From NCBI GenBank assembly GCA_030590405.1, contig JAUUYO010000216.1, positions 1-5,521 on the forward strand: a stretch of 5,521 nt of DNA, written 5' to 3'. The DNA comes from Kangiellaceae bacterium. Its GTDB lineage: Bacteria; Pseudomonadota; Gammaproteobacteria; Enterobacterales; Kangiellaceae. The notes beneath the pieces are model-generated. The model worked only from the letters and a program-made list of their open reading frames with translations. It did not search any database and was not told the origin of the DNA. The number at the start of each line of letters is the position of its first letter. The first letter of the stretch is position 1. Both the position numbers and the translations under genes were made by a program. Below, piece by piece: positions 1 through 5,521 of the stretch.

Positions 1-1230
1 ATTGGAAACCATATTGCCATCTTTATCAATAATCGAAAAATGAGTGGTTTGTGGACTTTCGTCAGATAAATACATACCGGGCGATACTTCGCTGGATTTT
101 AATACTTTATCATATGAGATCTTGCTGGCGATGGTATCAGCATATTTAACTGAAACAAGTTTTTCTACTGGCACATCGACAAAATCAGGATCGCCCAAAT
201 ATTTGCTGCGATCGGCATAAGCAAACTTCATTGCCTCTGTCATCATATGTACCGAATAAGCTGTGTTATGACCAGCTTTTTCTATCGGAAAATTTTGAAT
301 AATGTTGAGCAACTGAACTAAATGGATCCCTCCAGAACTTGGTGGCGGCATCGAGTAAATCACCGCATCGCCAAAAGAGGCCTTTAATGGTTGACGCCAA
401 ACCGGACGATATTCAGCTAAATCTTCCATCGTCATCAAACCGTCTTTTGATTGAATAAAACGGATTATTTTTTTTGCCGTCTCACCTTGGTAAAAAGACT
501 GTCCTTTGGTTTTCATGATCCCTTTTAGCACTTTGGCCAATTCGGTTTGTTGAATCGAGTCGCCAATACTCCAGTTTGTACCGTCGCTCTTATAATAGTT
601 TTTCCTCGATACCTCAGAACGGGATAGATAATTTCGCTTGCGATTTAATGATTCAGCCATAGCAAAACTCATTGGCAGGTTTTCCGCCAGTTTTATTGCT
701 GGTTTTATCAATTGCTCTATTGGAAGACTACCATATTTTTTATGCGCTTCTAATAAACCCGCGACAGTGCCAGGAACGCCAGCGGAAAAAACCGAATATC
801 GGGTCTTCTTTTTATCAACATTCAGCTTCCAATCCAAAAACATATCGCGATAAGCTGCTTTTGGTGCCTTTTCTCGATAATCTAACGCCTCGACTTTTTT
901 ACTTTTATTGTCATACACCATCATAAAGCCGCCGCCGCCTAAATTGCCGGCCCTTGGCAAGGTGACCGCTAAGGCAAAACCAACGGCAACCGCAGCATCA
1001 ACAGCATTGCCTCCCTGATTTAGAATTTCGACTCCGACTTTAGTTGCTCGCGATTCCTGACTGGCAACCATCCCTTTAGTTGCAATATTTGGCAGAATTC
1101 TAGCGTCAAAATTGAGTAATGGCGCTTTATCCGCAGCACTCCCATTAAAGCAAACCAGAGCGGTTGTCAGTAGACAAATGAATGACTTTGCCACCATTGC
1201 TCTTATGTTTTTTATTCGATTGATATTCAT
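1..1230 (-). CDS. ggt: Gamma-glutamyltranspeptidase, exported (3' end beyond left edge)
   Basis: This periplasmic N-terminal nucleophile hydrolase removes the gamma-glutamyl group from glutathione and related compounds and passes it to water or an amino acid. The window holds 410 codons with no internal stop or frameshift. Residues 1-33 form a signal peptide: basic start, hydrophobic core around 17-28, likely cleavage after the GSA or GSAA ending at 32-33. Family motifs seen in order: NQGGNAVDAAVAV (71-83), AGNLGGGGFM (94-103), LDYREKAP (116-123, with R119 matching the substrate-carboxylate arginine, Arg114 in E. coli), GVPGTVAG (151-158), SMPPPSSGG (293-301) and YADRSKYLGDPDF (338-350). The autoprocessing site is Q394/T395 in PQTTHFS, matching E. 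coli Thr391, so the large subunit is complete and only the first 16 residues of the small subunit are present. The ATG at 1230 is chosen because an AAGG lies 7 bases upstream; the internal ATG at codon 12 would shorten the basic n-region. The gene follows the sensor after 111 bases. Confidence 0.96.
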   Translation of the reverse strand, partial: MNINRIKNIRAMVAKSFICLLTTALVCFNGSAADKAPLLNFDARILPNIATKGMVASQESRATKVGVEILNQGGNAVDAAVAVGFALAVTLPRAGNLGGGGFMMVYDNKSKKVEALDYREKAPKAAYRDMFLDWKLNVDKKKTRYSVFSAGVPGTVAGLLEAHKKYGSLPIEQLIKPAIKLAENLPMSFAMAESLNRKRNYLSRSEVSRKNYYKSDGTNWSIGDSIQQTELAKVLKGIMKTKGQSFYQGETAKKIIRFIQSKDGLMTMEDLAEYRPVWRQPLKASFGDAVIYSMPPPSSGGIHLVQLLNIIQNFPIEKAGHNTAYSVHMMTEAMKFAYADRSKYLGDPDFVDVPVEKLVSVKYADTIASKISYDKVLKSSEVSPGMYLSDESPQTTHFSIIDKDGNMVSN

Positions 1231-1341
1231 GTTATTGCCTTTTTCTAAAAATTATTTTATGGGTAATCAGTATTTCAACTTGCTTATAAAGCATTTGATT
1301 ATCATCTCAGTATTAGCAGCTAAATATATATACTACACAAA
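1231..1341 (-). other. AT-rich gap between the sensor gene and ggt, possible promoter region
   Basis: This 111-base stretch is the only real intergenic region in the window. It holds a run of alternating TA near 1323-1332, a short inverted repeat (TGCTT-ATA-AAGCA, 1281-1293) and several -10-like words on the minus strand, such as GATAAT and TATAAG. None has a convincing -35 box at 16-18 bases, so I do not assign a specific promoter. The inverted repeat has a 5-bp AT-rich stem and no following T tract, so it is not a credible intrinsic terminator. A ggt promoter here is an inference from the length and base composition of the gap. Confidence 0.35.
1238..1241 (-). promoter_or_regulatory. Ribosome binding site of ggt
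   Basis: On the minus strand this reads AAGG inside an A-rich run (GAAAAAGGC), 7 bases before the ATG at 1230. The good spacing supports that ATG as the ggt start and shows that ggt can be translated independently of the sensor gene upstream. Confidence 0.7.
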
Positions 1342-4300
1342 TCATAGCGGGCTAAAGATCAATTTGTTATTATCCAGTAAACCAGCGATATTTTCTTTTA
1401 TATTTATCTGAGTGAAATGCTTTGCTGATTTAGTTATTTGCAACTGAATGTTTGAGTGTTTATTTTTCCTCGCCAAAAAAATATGAGATGCAATAATAAG
1501 CTCAACCATCGTCATTAATTCTTCCTTGGCGTTTATATCAGCCTGACTGATATCCATGACTGTCAGTGAAATTCTAGTATGGGTAGACTGGCTGTTAGCG
1601 ACATCGAATTGACTGCGAACAATATGATGACGCAAATTGATAATACTATCTCTAAATGCATGACTATCTACCTGACTATTTAACAACAAAAATATTCCAT
1701 TTTTCACGCAGAATATTTGAGTCTGCGAATCTGTTTTTTGGCGAATGTTAATTGAAACCTTTGCAGCTAATTCCGCAGCGGCAAGCGGCCCCAAGTTTTT
1801 CTCAACTTCAGAGTAATCACTCAGTTCAAATACAACCAAGCTGTTATAACAGGAAAAACTGGAGGATTCGGCATCTTGATTTTCAATCAACTCTTCTTGG
1901 TTAATTTGTTCTAAATAGTTTAAGCGATAAAAACCTGTTATCGCATCGCGATATTTTTCAACACTTAATTTATGTTCATCAGATTTGATTTTTTTATTGA
2001 GAGAATTAACTTCACTTTCTTTCGTTTGAAGTTCGAATTTAAGCGCATCATTATCCGCTCGTATCTCTTTTGTTCTCAAGAGTTCAACACCCATTTTTTT
2101 GTTCACTTTATTGACTTGCGCTTTGTAGAATCTAGCCACTAAAAACAAACTCGATAAAAAGAACATCAGTATTGAAAAAGCGATTAAAAAATAGGCTTCA
2201 CTACTTTTCCAAAAACTGCTATTTACCTGGATATTTAATCGTTGCATCTGGTTCCATAACTGCCCTGCCAATTTCGATTCGATATCCAGTTGATAATGGC
2301 CTTCCGACAAACCCGCTATAAATAGTTTTCGAGTAACACCGAGATAGTTCCATTGGTTATCCAGACCTAAAATTCGATAACGATATCGTTGGGTTCCAAG
2401 CCTGTCAAAATTAATATTAACTACCGAAATATCTATCGAGGCTTCATTACTTTGCTGGGTAATCGTTGGGTTATCAGTATGATTTAACTGATAAGTGTCG
2501 ATGTTTCTGTTGCCAACTTTCACTTGAGAAAATAAAACTTTGGCTTTCTTGGCGACGCTTCTGTCAGCAGCATGATTTACAATGGTTATGCCATTAACAC
2601 TACCAAAATAGAGTTTACCCTCGCTGTCGGAAAAATAAGCACCGGTGTTAAATTCATCACTGGACAAACCATCGATACTTCCAAATACATCCATGTTCAC
2701 CATATTATGGATATATTTAACCAGACCACGGGTTGTGCTGATCCACAATTGTTGATCTTGATCTTCCAGAATGCCATAAATAGCGTTATTTGGCAGTCCT
2801 TCATAGGTGGTGATTCTTTCGAAATAAAAGGTGTCCTTGTCAAATTCTGAACGATTAACTCGATTTAAGCCATCGGCGGTTCCCACCCATAAAAATCCCT
2901 GGCTATCTTCATAGATCACTTGCACACTATCATTCGATAGACTCTGAGGATTACTTTTATCATAACGGTAGTGCTGCCATTCATCCTGCTCTACGTCATA
3001 AAAAACAAGTCCTGCATAGCCACCAAACCAGAAGTTGCCATATTGGTCATCGATAATCGAGGAAATGTTACTACTAAAGTTAGAAAAGCTATTGGGTAGC
3101 TTGTGAGTTAGATCGGTTAACTCAATATGCAATTTTTTGTTTTTATATTGGGTGCCGGTCACTTTAAACAAGCCATTTTCTGAACCAATCCAGACGCTGC
3201 CTTGATGGTCCTCATGGAGCCGCATCACATGGCCTATTCGATCAATAATTTGACCATCTAATAAAAATAACGTATCGATAGAAATTTTGCTTTTTACATC
3301 AATAATTTCCAAATCCCTCAATGTACCAACCCAAAGTCGATTTGAATGATCGATCAACAAACTATACACATGTTCGTCATAATCAACTTTTGCATCATTG
3401 AGTGGCCTGCTTATTTTACCGGTTAATAAATCGTAGTTAATCAACCCGCCGCCATAACTGGCTAGCCAGAGGTTCTCGTATTGGTCTTTTTCAACCCCAT
3501 GAATGGTATTATTATTACCAATTTCAATCACATCAGTGCGAGTTAAAAGATGCTCGAATTGATGTTGATTAGGGTCCAGAATATTAACCCCCCCACCATA
3601 AGTTCCAAGCCAGATAAGGTCGTGTTCATCAACATAAAGCGAAAAAATATCGTTGGATGAAAGACCATCCTGAGCAAATGTTTGTTGGGAATATCGCTCA
3701 AATATTTCTTTATCTTTATTGTATAAATTAAGACCTTTGCTTGTTGCAATCCAAAGAGAAGAGTTTTTATCAATAACTAAATCATTGATCTGGTTATCGC
3801 TGATTGAATTGATTTTTTCTTTCTGATTGATATAGGCAGTCAAAATATTTGATTGCAAATTGTAACGAAACAAACCATTGGCCGTTCCAATCCAGAGTAG
3901 CTCGCCTTGTATTTTTATAATCTTCAGAACAGAGTTATTTAAAATATTTAGTTCCGGGTTGTCACATAAATTAACCCGGTGATTACTCTTTTTTTCAATT
4001 CGGTAGATACAATTTGAAGTGGCCGCATAAATATAATCATCAGAGTCGGTCAATGAAGTTACTTCATCATCGAGTTCTTTGCCAGAAGAATCGATAAAAG
4101 GCACCACTTGATTGTTTGCCCTGTCGACGTAGAATAATCCATTATCTGTTGCGATCCAGACAACTGAATTCTGATCGTATATAAAGCTCCAAATATAGGT
4201 CTTTAAATCACCATTAAATATGCTGTAGTCGGTAAACGACTGCTGTTTGGGATCAAAAAAACTTAAGCCGGAAACAGTCCCAACCCAGATACCATATCCG

Positions 4301-4629
4301 GGTTCTTCAATGAGGCTAATAACCCAATTTTCATGTAGTGAATCGTCTTTTCTGTGATCGTGTCTAAAGGTCTTGAACTCATAACTATCAAAGCGGTTTA
4401 GCCCATCTTCGGTGGCTAACCAGATATACCCATCGCTATCCTGAATAACACTGTTGACTACACTTTGTGATAATCCATCCGATAAAGACAGGTGTTGAAC
4501 TTTGAAAGCTTTTTGGTAACGGTAATCTTGAATACTACTGGAAGCAACCAGGCCAGTTAGTTGGTTAAACAACAAGGCCACAAATAACAGTAAGAACCGG
4601 CGTTTTATCGAGGCAGTATTCCCTGGCAT
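1342..4629 (-). CDS. Two-propeller Reg_prop/Y_Y_Y membrane sensor with degenerate GGDEF output domain
   Basis: A 1095-residue inner-membrane receptor. Domains in order: signal peptide 1-30 (RR at 10-11, then a hydrophobic stretch, cleavage probably after VAS); fourteen Reg_prop repeats about 55-686, enough for two seven-bladed propellers; Y_Y_Y beta-sandwich about 728-803 (YRYRILGLDNQW at 749-760); one transmembrane helix about 812-834; coiled coil about 836-891; GGDEF-fold domain about 893-1066; short tail to 1095. The propellers and Y_Y_Y should lie in the periplasm, as in hybrid two-component receptors, where this module binds glycans or other ligands. There is no histidine kinase, receiver or DNA-binding domain. 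The GGDEF motif is KNGIF (976-980) and other catalytic positions are also lost, so cyclase activity is unlikely; a binding or scaffolding role is inferred. The ligand cannot be read from the sequence. The start is the only ATG near the signal peptide, 7 bases after the acyltransferase stop, implying co-transcription. Confidence 0.9.
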   Translation of the reverse strand: MPGNTASIKRRFLLLFVALLFNQLTGLVASSSIQDYRYQKAFKVQHLSLSDGLSQSVVNSVIQDSDGYIWLATEDGLNRFDSYEFKTFRHDHRKDDSLHENWVISLIEEPGYGIWVGTVSGLSFFDPKQQSFTDYSIFNGDLKTYIWSFIYDQNSVVWIATDNGLFYVDRANNQVVPFIDSSGKELDDEVTSLTDSDDYIYAATSNCIYRIEKKSNHRVNLCDNPELNILNNSVLKIIKIQGELLWIGTANGLFRYNLQSNILTAYINQKEKINSISDNQINDLVIDKNSSLWIATSKGLNLYNKDKEIFERYSQQTFAQDGLSSNDIFSLYVDEHDLIWLGTYGGGVNILDPNQHQFEHLLTRTDVIEIGNNNTIHGVEKDQYENLWLASYGGGLINYDLLTGKISRPLNDAKVDYDEHVYSLLIDHSNRLWVGTLRDLEIIDVKSKISIDTLFLLDGQIIDRIGHVMRLHEDHQGSVWIGSENGLFKVTGTQYKNKKLHIELTDLTHKLPNSFSNFSSNISSIIDDQYGNFWFGGYAGLVFYDVEQDEWQHYRYDKSNPQSLSNDSVQVIYEDSQGFLWVGTADGLNRVNRSEFDKDTFYFERITTYEGLPNNAIYGILEDQDQQLWISTTRGLVKYIHNMVNMDVFGSIDGLSSDEFNTGAYFSDSEGKLYFGSVNGITIVNHAADRSVAKKAKVLFSQVKVGNRNIDTYQLNHTDNPTITQQSNEASIDISVVNINFDRLGTQRYRYRILGLDNQWNYLGVTRKLFIAGLSEGHYQLDIESKLAGQLWNQMQRLNIQVNSSFWKSSEAYFLIAFSILMFFLSSLFLVARFYKAQVNKVNKKMGVELLRTKEIRADNDALKFELQTKESEVNSLNKKIKSDEHKLSVEKYRDAITGFYRLNYLEQINQEELIENQDAESSSFSCYNSLVVFELSDYSEVEKNLGPLAAAELAAKVSINIRQKTDSQTQIFCVKNGIFLLLNSQVDSHAFRDSIINLRHHIVRSQFDVANSQSTHTRISLTVMDISQADINAKEELMTMVELIIASHIFLARKNKHSNIQLQITKSAKHFTQINIKENIAGLLDNNKLIFSPL
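1432..1953 (-). other. Degenerate GGDEF-fold domain (coding segment of the sensor)
   Basis: Codons 893-1066. The fold is recognisable from both ends: DAITGFYRLNYLEQI (895-909) matches the usual DxLTGLxNRRxLxxx opening, and IIASHIFLARKNKHSN (1045-1060) matches the closing ADxALYxAKxxGRN helix. Between them, VVFELSDYSEVEKNLGP (932-948) aligns with the DxDxFKxxNDxxGH segment. The first metal aspartate becomes E935, the second S937, the Asn-Asp pair becomes E943-K944, and the following GD becomes AA (951-952). The GGDEF loop itself is KNGIF (976-980), and the position of the inhibitory RxxD is DSQT. The fold call is sound; loss of catalysis follows from the known roles of these residues. Confidence 0.8.
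2572..4467 (-). repeat. Fourteen Reg_prop blade repeats in the sensor
   Basis: The protein repeats a blade motif of the form IxxDxxGxLWxGTxxGLxxFD. The central aromatic residue falls at 70, 115, 158, 201, 246, 293, 340, 388, 433, 480, 534, 581, 629 and 674. Spacing is 43-48 residues except for one 54-residue step between 480 and 534. Twelve copies have Trp; copies 4 (Y201, DDYIYAATSNCIYRIE) and 14 (Y674, GKLYFGSVNGITIV) have Tyr. Fourteen copies match the two seven-bladed propellers known from hybrid two-component receptors. Copies 7 and 8 share the variant ending YGGG instead of xxGL. The repeats are diverged at the DNA level and are not a DNA repeat array. Confidence 0.85.
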
Positions 4630-4636
4630 TTTCCTA

Positions 4637-5206
4637 TCATTCCTTATGATCTGAACGCTTAAAAATAATTTTACTAAACTTTTCTGGCTTAAAACCTTGT
4701 TTGTCTGAATAGAATACGGCTATTTTTTCTAAGTCGGCGTGCTTGTCATCGGTCAAATGAAACACAGGTCCCCAACCCAGTTGTTTGCTCCTGACATCCA
4801 AAAAAGCTAATTGTACCGGCACTTTGGCTTTTCGTGCGATGTAATAAAATCCGCTCTTCCAATGATCAAGATAACTCCGAGTGCCTTCCGGTGATAATGC
4901 AAAAACCATTTCATCTCTTAACGAAAATTCTTCAACAATTTTATCAACAATATTGTGAGCGCTAGAACGCTCCACCGGGATGCCGCCAATTTTTCTTAAC
5001 GCCCAACCAGCGGGTCCGATAAAAATAGTATGTTTACCAATAAAAACAAGCTTGATTCGATAAACAAATTTAACCAACAGAAAGATAAAAAAATCCCAAT
5101 TGGAAGTATGCGGCCCAACAATGACAACATACTTTTTTGTTTTGGGCAGTTCGCCAACCAGCTGCCAGCCGAAGAGTTTTAAAATAAAAGCAGCGATTAC
5201 CGACAA
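4637..5206 (-). CDS. PlsC-type 1-acyl-glycerol-3-phosphate acyltransferase family protein, TTG start
   Basis: A 189-residue glycerolipid acyltransferase-fold protein, expected to act at the cytoplasmic face of the inner membrane and move a fatty acyl group from acyl-ACP or acyl-CoA to a lysophospholipid or similar acceptor. Four family blocks are visible: the catalytic H-x4-D as HTSNWD (H33, D38); GGIPVER (74-80); SPEGTRS (105-111), which binds the acceptor phosphate in known members; and KVPVQLAFLD (128-137). Residues 1-18 and 39-56 are hydrophobic and could associate with the membrane. It is shorter than E. coli PlsC (about 245 residues), so phosphatidic acid synthesis is not certain; a housekeeping PlsC elsewhere in the genome is likely. 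The TTG at 5206 is chosen because the frame is closed by a stop at 5225-5227 and the first in-frame ATG is codon 100, beyond the catalytic histidine. It begins 2 bases after the purF stop and ends 7 bases before the sensor start. Confidence 0.88.
   Translation of the reverse strand: MSVIAAFILKLFGWQLVGELPKTKKYVVIVGPHTSNWDFFIFLLVKFVYRIKLVFIGKHTIFIGPAGWALRKIGGIPVERSSAHNIVDKIVEEFSLRDEMVFALSPEGTRSYLDHWKSGFYYIARKAKVPVQLAFLDVRSKQLGWGPVFHLTDDKHADLEKIAVFYSDKQGFKPEKFSKIIFKRSDHKE
4641..4645 (-). promoter_or_regulatory. Probable ribosome binding site of the sensor gene, inside the acyltransferase 3' end
   Basis: On the minus strand this reads AAGGA, 11 bases before the ATG at 4629 and just ahead of the acyltransferase TGA stop. 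A second AGGA (4632-4635) is only 2 bases from the ATG, which is too close for normal initiation. The arrangement suggests translational coupling of the sensor to the acyltransferase. Confidence 0.5.
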
Positions 5207-5208
5207 AC

Positions 5209-5521
5209 TTAAGAACCACCAACGTTATGCAGTTCTATATTGCTATCGCAATCATCCTCGTCATCTTCAATTTTTTCAACACTGCTGGAGTCTTTTGCCA
5301 TATCATTTCTTTCATTGTCCAGCCTTTGCAAATAGGCTGCATCAATATCACCAGTCACATAGTGGCCATTAAAAACAGAAGTATCGTAACGAGCAATATC
5401 AGGATTACCTTCTCGACAGGTATCAATCAGATCTTGTAAGTCTTGATAAATTAATTTATCTGCCCCAATCAACTCACCGACTTCTTGCTCGGTCTTATCA
5501 TGGGCGATCAATTCTTTAGCC
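5209..5521 (-). CDS. purF: Amidophosphoribosyltransferase, C-terminal part (5' end beyond right edge)
   Basis: PurF catalyses the first committed step of purine synthesis, making 5-phosphoribosylamine from PRPP and glutamine in the cytoplasm. Only the last ~103 codons are in the window. They cover the end of the phosphoribosyltransferase domain and match the E. coli C-terminus in pattern: AKELIAH, then IGADKLIYQDLQDLID, NPDI, SVFNGHYVTGDID, AYLQRLDNERND and a final ELHN near the end (E. coli has EMHNEG). The N-terminal glutaminase domain and PRPP loop lie outside the window. Between the conserved NERND and ELHN is a strongly acidic stretch (EDDEDDCDSN) longer than I recall in E. coli. The reading frame is open through the right edge, so the first Leu codons seen are internal, not starts. 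The TAA at 5209-5211 is followed at once by the acyltransferase start, with no terminator between them. Confidence 0.95.
   Translation of the reverse strand, partial: AKELIAHDKTEQEVGELIGADKLIYQDLQDLIDTCREGNPDIARYDTSVFNGHYVTGDIDAAYLQRLDNERNDMAKDSSSVEKIEDDEDDCDSNIELHNVGGS

Noticed and set aside
638..926. Two overlapping plus-strand frames of 71 and 84 codons
   Set aside because: Both are antisense to conserved ggt sequence (LDYREKAP to the 190s of the protein) and show no domain or ribosome binding site.
1150..1230. Lipoprotein signal in the GGT leader (cysteine C27 after a hydrophobic core)
   Set aside because: The residues before C27 (ALV) do not fit a lipobox, which needs Gly, Ala or Ser at -1; a standard signal peptidase I site at 32-33 fits better.
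1281..1293. Inverted repeat TGCTT-ATA-AAGCA as an intrinsic terminator
   Set aside because: The stem is 5 bp and AT-rich, and no T tract follows on the transcribed strand.
1112..1411. Plus-strand open frame of 99 codons across the ggt start, the gap and the sensor end
   Set aside because: It lies antisense to two well-supported genes, has no recognisable domain, and its hydrophobic stretches are what AT-rich reverse complements of such sequence give.
1342..2127. Histidine kinase at the C-terminus of the sensor, as usual after Y_Y_Y
   Set aside because: There is no H-box, N-box or G-box; the region after the coiled coil aligns with the GGDEF fold instead.
2572..2850. Plus-strand frame of 92 codons inside the sensor gene
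   Set aside because: It is antisense to the conserved propeller blades 13-14; no independent coding signal.
3543..3773. Minus-strand frame of 76 codons in another phase of the sensor gene
   Set aside because: The propeller repeat frame is continuous through this stretch, so this is an out-of-phase shadow.
5100..5439. Plus-strand frames of 90 and 70 codons at the right end
   Set aside because: They are antisense to the PurF C-terminus and the acyltransferase catalytic block, both strongly supported.
5209..5511. A separate 100-residue acidic protein starting at the TTG at 5511
   Set aside because: The frame stays open to the window edge and the residues match the internal PurF C-terminal region, so this is the end of purF.

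Overview
This 5.5 kb window is AT-rich and entirely coding on the minus strand: four genes in a row, transcribed from the right edge towards the left edge. The products suggest a free-living, probably aquatic gammaproteobacterium. The visible PurF C-terminus closely resembles the E. coli protein as I remember it. The gamma-glutamyltranspeptidase carries the proteobacterial periplasmic motifs. Giant Reg_prop/Y_Y_Y sensors joined to GGDEF-type domains are familiar from Shewanella- and Alteromonas-like genomes. The genus cannot be read from the sequence.

Layout in transcription order (right to left): (1) 5521-5209, the last ~103 codons of purF (amidophosphoribosyltransferase), cut by the right edge. 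(2) 5206-4637, a compact PlsC-type acyltransferase starting at a TTG two bases after the purF stop. (3) 4629-1342, a 1095-residue membrane sensor beginning 7 bases after the acyltransferase stop. It has a signal peptide, fourteen Reg_prop repeats (two seven-bladed propellers), a Y_Y_Y domain, one transmembrane helix, a coiled coil and a GGDEF-fold domain whose catalytic signature has decayed to KNGIF. (4) After a 111-base AT-rich gap, 1230-1, ggt, an exported gamma-glutamyltranspeptidase cut by the left edge 15 codons after its catalytic threonine.

The spacing of genes 1-3 indicates one transcript (purF, acyltransferase, sensor). ggt has its own ribosome binding site and enough upstream sequence for its own promoter, but no terminator separates it from the sensor, so read-through is possible.

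The most notable object is the sensor. Its periplasmic half is that of a hybrid two-component system receptor, but there is no kinase, receiver or DNA-binding domain. The only output module is a GGDEF fold that has lost essentially every metal, GTP and inhibitory-site residue. The last ~25 residues faintly resemble the start of an EAL domain, so the protein may be a cut-down GGDEF-EAL protein. It is therefore more likely a binding or scaffolding receptor than a diguanylate cyclase. No RNA genes, mobile elements, CRISPR arrays or long DNA repeats were seen, and no gene-free stretch exceeds 111 bases.
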